The translations under genes and the position numbers were made by a program. Positions 55,158 through 61,571 of a stretch of DNA of 64,000 nt are shown here, piece by piece. How positions within the stretch are numbered: the stretch's first letter is position 1; every line of letters begins with the position of its first letter. Source of the stretch: an uncultured Prolixibacteraceae bacterium. Lineage in GTDB: Bacteria > Bacteroidota > Bacteroidia > Bacteroidales > Prolixibacteraceae. The notes beneath the pieces were generated by a model. It had not been told where the DNA came from and did no database searches. It worked only from the letters and a program-made list of their open reading frames with translations. Location of the stretch: contig CAJXZG010000008.1 of the NCBI GenBank assembly GCA_913063265.1, forward strand, positions 36,452 through 100,451. The letters run 5' to 3'.

Positions 55158-55261
55158 AAATAAAGCTCTGTATCACAGAGAGATTTTCAGTTTTGCTGAA
55201 ATGGATTTTTGGCGTTACAATGGTTTGGCTCATTGTTTTAACGGGAGTAATTACAAATTAG
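55154..55261 (+). CDS. 35-residue membrane peptide overlapping the aldehyde dehydrogenase stop
   Basis: An ATGA overlap joins the aldehyde dehydrogenase stop to this frame (ATG 55154), the usual sign of translational coupling. The product has basic residues first, then one hydrophobic helix (about residues 10-33, VLLKWIFGVTMVWLIVLTGV). No homologue is known to me. It may be real or a chance frame. Confidence 0.35.
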   Translation: MKIKLCITERFSVLLKWIFGVTMVWLIVLTGVITN

Positions 55262-55269
55262 AAGAATTA

Positions 55270-55454
55270 ACACCCCCAATTTCCGCCAAAATACGCCAGT
55301 TGGCTGATTGCTGGCTCCAACTGTCCCCCTGAACTAAGGGGGAAAGTTGAGGCCGTAAGTCTCGGGCTAAAGGGACAAGGCTGAAACAGGGGTAATGAAA
55401 ATCAGCACTATTCCTCTTTAATAATTCCAATTAGCATACACACTGTATTCTTGG
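55270..55454. repeat. ~180-bp direct repeat, copy A, including an aroF 3'-end-like tail
   Basis: It aligns over its full length to copy B at 55966-56146, roughly three-quarters identical by eye. Shared blocks include GCCAGTTGGC, CTCCAACTG, AGTTGAGGC and GAAACAGG. The first ~125 bp fold into nested hairpins: CAGTTGG (55297-55303) can pair with CCAACTG (55317-55323), and CAACT-G-TCCCCCT (55318-55330) can pair with AGGGGGA-A-AGTTG (55337-55349). The last ~45 bp match the 3' end of the DAHP synthase gene at 31 of 42 positions. Confidence 0.8.
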
Positions 55455-55482
55455 TTAATCAATTACGTATTCCAAATTTGAT

Positions 55483-55490
55483 TATATTTG
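55483..55490 (+). promoter_or_regulatory. TATATTTG box before the MNT gene
   Basis: A perfect TAnnTTTG element ends 4 nt before the MNT start codon, which would make the transcript leaderless. A correctly spaced -33 TTG is not obvious. Confidence 0.4.
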
Positions 55491-55494
55491 TTTT

Positions 55495-55812
55495 ATGCAG
55501 AAAGAACAAAAAACAAAGGAAGAGATTTTTCAATTGCTTAGGTCTAATACCAAACAAATTAAAGATTTTGGTGTAAAAAGAATTGGCCTTTTTGGTTCTT
55601 TCGTAAATAATAAACAAACTAAAGATTCGGATATAGATTTTTTAGTTGAGTTTGAAAAAGAGAAAAAATCTTACCGTAGTTTTATAAATCTGTCATTCTT
55701 TTTAGAAGAATTATTTGGAAGGAAAGTAGATGTTTTAACCAACAAATCTTTAAGTCCTTTTCTTGAAAGTCATATTTTAAAAGAAACTGAATATGTCTCG
55801 CTCGATAATTGA
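55495..55812 (+). CDS. MNT-type minimal nucleotidyltransferase (antitoxin of MNT/HEPN pair)
   Basis: 105-residue minimal nucleotidyltransferase. The catalytic pattern is complete: GSF at 34-36, DSDID with Asp46 and Asp48, and the third Asp79 in RKVDVLT. In MNT/HEPN toxin-antitoxin systems this partner modifies or neutralises a HEPN RNase. The next frame overlaps it by 20 bp and encodes the HEPN partner, here internally deleted. The cassette lies between the two copies of the aroF-tail repeat. The fold is certain; the antitoxin role is inferred from the family and pairing. Confidence 0.9.
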   Translation: MQKEQKTKEEIFQLLRSNTKQIKDFGVKRIGLFGSFVNNKQTKDSDIDFLVEFEKEKKSYRSFINLSFFLEELFGRKVDVLTNKSLSPFLESHILKETEYVSLDN

Positions 55813-55957
55813 ATTTTTCCAACATATTAAACTTGAACTTGACTTTCTTGAAAGCAATTCTAAAAATCTGGACTTTTGGGATGTGATAGAGAATGAAATT
55901 GAGGAATTGAATTTTCAAATTACTCGAATAATCAAGGAAGAAAGACTAGAGAAATGA
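55793..55957 (+). pseudogene. Internally deleted HEPN (DUF86-type) gene
   Basis: 54-residue frame overlapping the MNT gene end by 20 bp, as HEPN partners normally do. Residues 1-28 (SRSIIEFFQHIKLELDFLE) are the N-terminal helix of a DUF86 HEPN protein. Residues 29-54 (WDVIENEIEELNFQI) are its C-terminal helix. The ~55-60 residues between, which carry the IGEA helix and the R-x4-6-H catalytic motif, are missing without a frame change. The product cannot be a HEPN RNase; whether the stub is expressed is unknown. Confidence 0.75.
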
Positions 55958-55965
55958 TTAAAAAC

Positions 55966-56146
55966 AATACCCCTGTTTTCGCCAAAATAAGCCAGTTGGC
56001 GGATTACTGACTCCAACTGCCCTTTGAAATTAGATGGACAGTTGAGGCTGCATATCCCGGGCAAAAATGACAAAGCAGAAACAGGAGAAACAATAAACAC
56101 ATCCTATTCCTCATCCATAATTTCAGTCTGCATAATAGCCGAATAC
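55966..56146. repeat. ~180-bp direct repeat, copy B, ending in a perfect aroF 3'-end duplicate
   Basis: Second copy of the repeat at 55270-55454. It keeps the GCCAGTTGGC...CTCCAACTG...CAGTTGAGGC architecture and hence the hairpin arms. Its tail (56101-56134) is identical over 34 bp to 56546-56579, the end of the DAHP synthase gene, and a further CCGAAT matches after 4 mismatches. Confidence 0.85.
56101..56134. repeat. 34-bp duplicate of the DAHP synthase gene 3' end
   Basis: Identical to 56546-56579. In the minus-strand frame it still reads MQTEIMDEE-stop, the last residues of the enzyme, but is followed upstream by stop codons, so it is a detached gene tail. Confidence 0.9.
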
Positions 56147-56171
56147 TAGGATACTCAACCAACTATTTAAA

Positions 56172-56546
56172 ATTGATTATGTAAATTATCGAATTGAAAG
56201 GGCTAAAGATACATTGGATGATGCCTACATACTTGCAGAAAAGGAAAAATGGAATTCAGCGAATAACCGACTTTATTAAGCGGCTTATTATGCCGTTATA
56301 GCTTTGCTGCTTAATTCAGATTTAAAACCAACAACTCATAACGGTGCGAAATCCAATTTCTCTGAATATTTTATAAAAACAGGAAAGATGGAAACCCGAT
56401 ACGGGAAAATGTATTCTTAGCTTTTTATGTGGAGACAAAAAGGAGATTATGACGATTTATTTGATTTCGACAAAGAAAAAGTCATGATCTCCTTTGAGCC
56501 TGTTAATGAACTGATTACTGTTATTGAAAATATTGTAAAACAGTAA
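56172..56546 (+). pseudogene. HEPN domain gene broken by two stop codons
   Basis: One continuous frame of about 123 codons encodes a HEPN-family protein: DYVNYRIERAKDTLDDAYILAE, NRLY-stop-AAYYAVIALLL, HNGAKSNFSEYFIKTGKMETRYGKMYS-stop-LFMWRQKGDYDDLFDFDKEKV. Both stops fall inside conserved helices, and the expected ATG is lost (ATT or GAT at the start). It ends with TAA at 56546, three bases from the DAHP synthase stop codon on the other strand. It is a second HEPN relic, of a different subfamily from the DUF86 stub upstream, and no MNT partner remains with it. Confidence 0.8.
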
Positions 56547-56579
56547 TCCTATTCCTCATCCATAATTTCAGTCTGCATA
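56546..56579. repeat. Native copy of the 34-bp repeat at the DAHP synthase gene end
   Basis: Covers the last ~10 codons and stop of the enzyme gene plus 3 bp. It is the source copy of the duplicate at 56101-56134. Confidence 0.9.
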
Positions 56580-57640
56580 CGCACCGAATCTTCATGAATC
56601 AATTGAAAAATAATTTTCACAAAAGTTTCGTTTAAATCTAATTTTTTACCAAGACCTACCCTGTCTTCCATCAATTTTGTCCAACGGTTGATCTGCAAGG
56701 CAGTAACATTATTATCCTTTTTATACTGGCCAATCTTTTTAACAATATCAACTCTTGAAGAAAGTATCTCCAGAAGTTCCGAGTCGATAGCATCAATACG
56801 GTTACGCAGTACATCCAGCTGATTCTCAAAATCGGGATTATTGGCATTTTCGTAACGAATTACCAATCTGTCAAGTAGTCTACTTAAATCAGCCGGTGTC
56901 AATTGTTGTCCCGCATCACTCATTGCACATGATGGATCAATATGAGATTCCAGCATCAAACCTTCCATTCCCATGTCAAAGGCTTTTTGTGAGATTTCGT
57001 AGAGATATTCCCTTGTTCCGGCAATATGACTGGGATCGCAAATTATTGGAAGATTTGGCATCATTCTTTTAATTTCGATTACCGTTTTCCAGTTGGGGTA
57101 ATTGCGGTATTTTGTTTGTCTGAAGGGTGTAAACCCACGGTGTATGGCAACAATATTTTTAATTCCTGCCTGGTGAATTCTTTCCACTGCACCCAACCAT
57201 AGTTGTACATCAGGATTTACCGGATTTTTGATCATAACTACTGCATCGGTTCCTTTAACCACATCAGCAATTTCCTGCACCACAAAGGGGCTTGCGGTTG
57301 AACGGGCACCAATCCACAATACATCCAACCCGGCTTTTAAGGCTTCTTCAGTATGTTGTGCATTGGCTACTTCGGTACCAATGGGTAATCCTGTTTCTTC
57401 TCTTATCTGCTGTAACCATTTTAATCCAATCGAACCAACTCCTTCAAAAGATCCCGGGCGGGTACGTGGTTTCCAAACTCCTCCCCTGTATACAAAAACA
57501 CGTTTATCTTTTGCCAGTAATTTGGCTGTATCCATTGCTTGTTTTTCCGATTCCAAACTACAGGGTCCTGAAATCAATAATGGATTATCGATATTCGGCA
57601 GCCAGCTTTTAATCGGATTAATGTCTAATTTTAAAGTCAT
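56549..57640 (-). CDS. Bifunctional DAHP synthase/chorismate mutase
   Basis: 363 residues. Residues 1-265 are a class I-beta (KDO8P-like) DAHP synthase (ISGPCSLES, VYRGGVWKPRTRPGSFEG, VIWIGARSTASPF-type, CDPSHIAGTR, LMLESHIDPSCAMSDAGQQL). Residues 275-355 are an AroQ-type chorismate mutase (LDVLRNRIDAIDSELLEILSSR, then LQINRWTKLMEDR). The fusion couples the first shikimate step to the branch toward Phe and Tyr, and in related enzymes confers prephenate feedback control. It starts 2 bp after tyrA and shares the attenuator upstream. Its 3' end is the target of the repeats on the plus strand. Confidence 0.95.
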   Translation of the reverse strand: MTLKLDINPIKSWLPNIDNPLLISGPCSLESEKQAMDTAKLLAKDKRVFVYRGGVWKPRTRPGSFEGVGSIGLKWLQQIREETGLPIGTEVANAQHTEEALKAGLDVLWIGARSTASPFVVQEIADVVKGTDAVVMIKNPVNPDVQLWLGAVERIHQAGIKNIVAIHRGFTPFRQTKYRNYPNWKTVIEIKRMMPNLPIICDPSHIAGTREYLYEISQKAFDMGMEGLMLESHIDPSCAMSDAGQQLTPADLSRLLDRLVIRYENANNPDFENQLDVLRNRIDAIDSELLEILSSRVDIVKKIGQYKKDNNVTALQINRWTKLMEDRVGLGKKLDLNETFVKIIFQLIHEDSVRMQTEIMDEE

Positions 57641-57642
57641 GA

Positions 57643-58539
57643 TTATTTAGTATAAAGTTTTACATTCTTTTCTTCTTTTTTAACCAAATGAGGATTTTCA
57701 CCTTCAAGAATTCCCCTTATTTTATTTGCATTTGTTATCAAATCTTTCATTTTATCATCTTGTTTGTCATGCATACAATCCCTGAATTCCTGAAGGTGTT
57801 TGATATAAACATCGAGGGATTCAACAACATAGTTTCGGTTTTGTTGAAATATCGGGTGCCACATTGTTCCCGAACTTTTTGCCAAACGTACCGTTGAACG
57901 AAATCCTCCACTTGCCAAATCGAAAATGATATTTCTATCCTCTTTAGCCTGAACGGCATTTGCCAGCGCATAAGCCGCGGCATGTGGCAAATGCGAGACA
58001 AAAGCAGTGCTGTGATCTTGTTCATCGGCGGTCATGTATGCGATATCCATTCCAAGGATTTGGAACATTTTTTCTATCAGAGCCAGATGTTGCGGACCGC
58101 TGTCATCGTGGTCGCAAATGATGGCAATTTTGTCTTTAAACAAATCTTCTAAAGCTGCAGAAGGTCCAGAGTTTTCAGTTCCTGACATGGGGTGTGCAGG
58201 TACAAAGTTTTTCCTTTTTGAATGAGCCTTTACGGATTCGATGATCTCTCTTTTTGTGGAGCCCATATCGGTTACAGTTGTGCCATCACTCACGTTATCG
58301 AGAACTTGTGGCAAAACAGTTAGCTCTTTGTCTACAGGTATGGCAATAATTACCAGGTCGGTATTTTTGACTCCTTCTTCGAGGGTTTCAATTTTATCAA
58401 CCAAGCCTATTTCCAATGCTTTTTGTGCATGCTCTTTATTCGCATCAACACCAATGATTTCTGTAGCAAATTTGGCTTTTCGCAAATCTTTTGCAAGAGA
58501 ACCGCCGATTAATCCAAGTCCTATTATTGTTGTTCTCAT
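57643..58539 (-). CDS. tyrA: Prephenate dehydrogenase
   Basis: 298 residues. NAD(P)-dependent oxidative decarboxylation of prephenate for tyrosine synthesis. The N-terminal Rossmann motif GLGLIGGSLAKDLRKA is at 7-22. The family signatures DMGSTKREI, FVPAHPMSGTE and STAFVSHLPHAAAYALA follow, the last carrying the catalytic His. No ACT domain is present, so feedback control is more likely transcriptional. It is the first gene after the Phe/Tyr leader and attenuator; the DAHP synthase/chorismate mutase gene follows directly. Confidence 0.95.
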   Translation of the reverse strand: MRTTIIGLGLIGGSLAKDLRKAKFATEIIGVDANKEHAQKALEIGLVDKIETLEEGVKNTDLVIIAIPVDKELTVLPQVLDNVSDGTTVTDMGSTKREIIESVKAHSKRKNFVPAHPMSGTENSGPSAALEDLFKDKIAIICDHDDSGPQHLALIEKMFQILGMDIAYMTADEQDHSTAFVSHLPHAAAYALANAVQAKEDRNIIFDLASGGFRSTVRLAKSSGTMWHPIFQQNRNYVVESLDVYIKHLQEFRDCMHDKQDDKMKDLITNANKIRGILEGENPHLVKKEEKNVKLYTK

Positions 58540-58561
58540 TTTTGAGTTTTTTAAACAAAAA

Positions 58562-58586
58562 AAGGCCTCGATTTTTTCGAGACCTT
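58562..58586 (-). terminator. Attenuator terminator upstream of tyrA
   Basis: On the minus strand: a 9-bp stem AAGGTCTCG/CGAGGCCTT with one G-U pair and a 7-nt loop, then seven T. It sits between the leader peptide stop and the tyrA start (23 bp before the ATG), the position expected for a regulated terminator. Confidence 0.88.
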
Positions 58587-58617
58587 TTGGTAAAATATTT
58601 TTAGTTATAACAATACC

Positions 58618-58692
58618 TTACTTTCTGATCCCGGTTTCAGAACCATAATAAAAATAAAAGTAGAAATAAGTATTGTTAAAAATCCGTTTCAT
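58618..58692 (-). CDS. Phe/Tyr leader peptide
   Basis: 24 residues: MKRIFNNT, then YFYFYFYY at residues 9-16, then GSETGIRK and a TAA. Nine of 24 residues are Phe or Tyr, eight of them consecutive. It starts about 19-25 nt after the predicted transcription start and precedes an intrinsic terminator, the arrangement of the E. coli pheL/trpL class. Ribosome stalling at the Tyr/Phe run when charged tRNA is low would favour transcription into tyrA. Downstream of the run a TTCTGA/TCAGAA hairpin can form in the mRNA, possibly the pause or alternative structure. No homologue of this peptide is cited; the call rests on composition and layout. Confidence 0.88.
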   Translation of the reverse strand: MKRIFNNTYFYFYFYYGSETGIRK

Positions 58693-58710
58693 TTTTCAAT
58701 ATTATGCGGG

Positions 58711-58741
58711 CAAATATAGAGATTATTTTAAAACATCACAA
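58711..58741 (-). promoter_or_regulatory. Promoter of the tyrA-DAHP synthase operon
   Basis: On the minus strand: TTG (58741-58739), exactly 20 bp, then TATATTTG (58718-58711). A perfect Bacteroidota-type promoter just upstream of the leader peptide. Confidence 0.78.
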
Positions 58742-58779
58742 TTATTCATCAATTGCTTTGAAATATTAACCAAAAACTT

Positions 58780-61287
58780 CTAATTCCTTATTATTTTATT
58801 CGAAAATATCCGTTTCCCGTTTTCTTTTACCACAACCAGGTACATCCCACTTTTGAATTGTGAAAAATCGGTTTCCAATCTAAAATCACCATAAACGTTT
58901 CTTTGATTAATGCTCTCCAGTTTTTGACCGTAAACATTAAAAATATCGATAGTAAGATTTTCAATGGTTTCATCAGCCTGAACTGAAATATTCAAAATAT
59001 TATTTACCGGATTAGGAAAAACAGTAATGTTTCCGGGGGATAAGACAAATGTTGGTGAAGAAACCGGAGTTTGAATTCTCAGGTTATCAATAGTCCATCC
59101 CCAGCCATTTGCATATGGGTCTGAATATAAACGGAACCTTATTAATATGGTGTCACCTGAAACAAAGTTTTCATTTTCCAAAAGGTTAATCTGGCGGGTA
59201 ATATACAAGTCCGGATTACCCGGGGTTAAAGAAGATTGGTTGTTGTCAATATTTTCATCATAACTTGTTTTCCAGGAGGTATAATCTCTTGAATCATAGC
59301 CATTGACAAGAGGCAGCCATGTTTCGCCGAAATCTTTACTTCCTTCGATTACCACATAATCCCAGAAATCGTCATCTCCAAAAGAAGAATAAACTTCGCC
59401 TGGTTCCACTAAAACAACCTCATCAAATCGCATAATACTGTTGTCACTAAGTATAATAGGATATTTTAACAGCGTTGAAAAATTGAGGTTTGCGTTATTT
59501 TTATTTGGACTTTTATAAGGATGAGGACTATGCAACGAACCATTTTCAAAACCTTCCGCAGTATAAATTTCAAAATCTGATATAATAAAATCACTTGACG
59601 GAGCATTAAAATCGCTGTAATAGCCCGTTGCTGGCTCAAATATTTTTTCTATCCTAAAACTAAATAAACTGTCAACAGGACTTTGGGCAATATTTTTGGC
59701 ATTCGATGAATCAACAGCAACAATGCGATAACTTATTTCATCACCGTCATTAAGCAGATTAGAATCAAAATCAAATAATCCTGAGTATAAGGTTTCTGAA
59801 ATATTTTTTAGTTCAAAACTTTCTTGCTGAATACCATTTATCCAAAGTTCAACATAGACCGAATCCACACCAAGATTATCATCCGCTAATGTGGAAATTT
59901 CAATGGGTTGTCCAAAGGAAACTATGTAAGGCGTTTCATCGTGACTAATTACAGGAGGTTCTTTATCCGGGCCAACAGACACCGAATACAATTCCACCGG
60001 TGTTTCTTTAGGTAAAAAGAATTCCCGGTTGAATTCATCCTTTACTTCGATATAATAATGATATGTTCCTGTTTCAAATGTTGGATTTAATACAGCAGAA
60101 TAGAGGCCTTTTTCAGCATCAATTTCCAGCAGAAGTGAATCTTTCACAGTGTTAAATGCATCCGTTGAATAGTAGAGAAATACATTTTCCGGATTAATTT
60201 TGGTATCACTTTTAATCGTCAAATTAAACAAGATAGGTTTCTTCTCTTCAGTATCCTTTGGTTTGTCTAAATCTAAAACCGTATGTTTCCATCCGATATC
60301 TGCCAATATTCCTCTGGTCACCGGTCCGGGATCATGAATAGCCTGTCCCTTGCTCAGCGTATGATTCATTAAGGAATTTTCAGATCCGGAAGGATAATTA
60401 ACATTACTTAAGTGATAAATGCTTGATCCGGTTTTCCAGATTTGAGGAGCATGCAATCTTGGAATTTCACCGGAACCATTTGTTCTGGCTGCCTGACTTT
60501 TTGAATATAAGGCGTTAGAGGTAAGTTCCTTGTAAAGACTATTTGATGGTACTTCAAAAATATTTGTGTCTGTTAACATTTCAAAATTTTCGTTTACCAC
60601 CATTAAATCAAAAGCTGCTGCATCTCCTACATTTTCACTTCCGTAAAAACCATTACTTTGGGTTGTTTTAAAAAAACCAGCAAATCCAAGTCCATGACCA
60701 ATTTCATGCAAAACAACTGTAACAAAATCGTACAATAACTCAGGAGTCTCCCCATCGGTTCCAAAGTACCACTGTACATCTTTATTAAACGTCGCAACAA
60801 TGTCCGGGAAAGAATGCCCACTAATTTCTGATTTGGTAATTTTTTCAACCACTGATATGGGATAGAAATAATTTTTTCGGGGAGCGTTTTCAAAGTTGGC
60901 AATATAATCGTTCGGACTGGCACTTCCCAGGGCACCGGAGGACATTGTTCTCCATCTTGCCTCTACATAAATGGGAATGTCAGATTCAATAATCGCTTCC
61001 CAGATACCAATAGCATATTCGAATGCGTCTTTTGCATTCTGTGGAAATAAGCTGTAATCTACTATAAAATTTGACTTTTTTTCTGCACCCGATTTGAGAA
61101 GAAATTCTCGGGGAGGCGGGACAAATGATTTTTCAGTTTCTTCGGAAGCATGACATACCACTTCGTGATTATGGTTGTGTTTTTTGCTTTGGATGATTTG
61201 CCCATGAGCAAAACCGATATCAAATGAACTGACAATAATGATAACATATAATATCTTCACTTTTTTTCTTTTTACAATTCCAGACAA
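58780..61287 (-). CDS. T9SS-sorted M8-like zinc metalloprotease, long paralogue
   Basis: 835-residue secreted protease. A signal region (residues 1-30) and His-rich segment are followed by a catalytic domain (about 50-340). It has LHEIGHGLGFAG, with His194, Glu195 and His198 as ligands and catalyst. A probable third zinc ligand is His292 in SIYHLSN, as in leishmanolysin (M8), where the third His lies far from the HExxH; at the usual metzincin position there is Gly. Then come SLMNHTLSKGQAIHDPGP and ILADIGW. Ig-like or jelly-roll modules fill about 345-745, and a T9SS sorting domain ends the protein (VFPNPVNNILNI). Paralogue of the protease gene at 61572. Confidence 0.85.
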   Translation of the reverse strand: MSGIVKRKKVKILYVIIIVSSFDIGFAHGQIIQSKKHNHNHEVVCHASEETEKSFVPPPREFLLKSGAEKKSNFIVDYSLFPQNAKDAFEYAIGIWEAIIESDIPIYVEARWRTMSSGALGSASPNDYIANFENAPRKNYFYPISVVEKITKSEISGHSFPDIVATFNKDVQWYFGTDGETPELLYDFVTVVLHEIGHGLGFAGFFKTTQSNGFYGSENVGDAAAFDLMVVNENFEMLTDTNIFEVPSNSLYKELTSNALYSKSQAARTNGSGEIPRLHAPQIWKTGSSIYHLSNVNYPSGSENSLMNHTLSKGQAIHDPGPVTRGILADIGWKHTVLDLDKPKDTEEKKPILFNLTIKSDTKINPENVFLYYSTDAFNTVKDSLLLEIDAEKGLYSAVLNPTFETGTYHYYIEVKDEFNREFFLPKETPVELYSVSVGPDKEPPVISHDETPYIVSFGQPIEISTLADDNLGVDSVYVELWINGIQQESFELKNISETLYSGLFDFDSNLLNDGDEISYRIVAVDSSNAKNIAQSPVDSLFSFRIEKIFEPATGYYSDFNAPSSDFIISDFEIYTAEGFENGSLHSPHPYKSPNKNNANLNFSTLLKYPIILSDNSIMRFDEVVLVEPGEVYSSFGDDDFWDYVVIEGSKDFGETWLPLVNGYDSRDYTSWKTSYDENIDNNQSSLTPGNPDLYITRQINLLENENFVSGDTILIRFRLYSDPYANGWGWTIDNLRIQTPVSSPTFVLSPGNITVFPNPVNNILNISVQADETIENLTIDIFNVYGQKLESINQRNVYGDFRLETDFSQFKSGMYLVVVKENGKRIFSNKIIRN

Positions 61288-61379
61288 ATATAAAAGGATT
61301 TTTGTTGTAGAATTGTTTAAGAAAACAATATAAAAAGTAAAACAAAATATTATTTAAACATTTCTTAAGAGAAAAAAAA

Positions 61380-61399
61380 TGCTGAAAACTAATTCAGCA
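61380..61399. terminator. Bidirectional terminator after the short protease and membrane peptide
   Basis: Perfect 7-bp stem TGCTGAA/TTCAGCA with a 6-nt loop and T-runs on both sides. It closes the short protease-39-residue peptide unit and separates it from the long protease. Confidence 0.85.
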
Positions 61400-61448
61400 C
61401 TTTTTTTAAATCTATCTGTTCTTTAGGGTGAACAGAGCATTCTAATCA

Positions 61449-61568
61449 TCAATCATCTTGTTGCAAATATTGATTCTTCTTTGCAAACACTAAATTGTAT
61501 AATATAACTACCGAAGTGATTAAACCAACAACTGCTGCTACGAAAGCAACTAATAATAATGTTTTCAT
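61449..61568 (-). CDS. 39-residue membrane peptide downstream of the short protease
   Basis: A 39-codon frame starting 3 nt after the protease stop codon. The product is MKTLLLVAFVAAVVGL, a continuing hydrophobic helix to about residue 28, then a charged tail AKKNQYLQQDD. It is bounded by the protease on one side and a strong terminator on the other, so it is probably co-transcribed. The single-helix, positive-charged end and very short length resemble small membrane regulators, but no family is recognised. Confidence 0.6.
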   Translation of the reverse strand: MKTLLLVAFVAAVVGLITSVVILYNLVFAKKNQYLQQDD

Positions 61569-61571
61569 AAT

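Noticed and set aside
55270..56146. Integron attC sites for the MNT/HEPN cassettes
   Set aside because: The repeats fold but lack the 7-bp RYYYAAC/GTTRRRY core pair, and no integron integrase is in the window.
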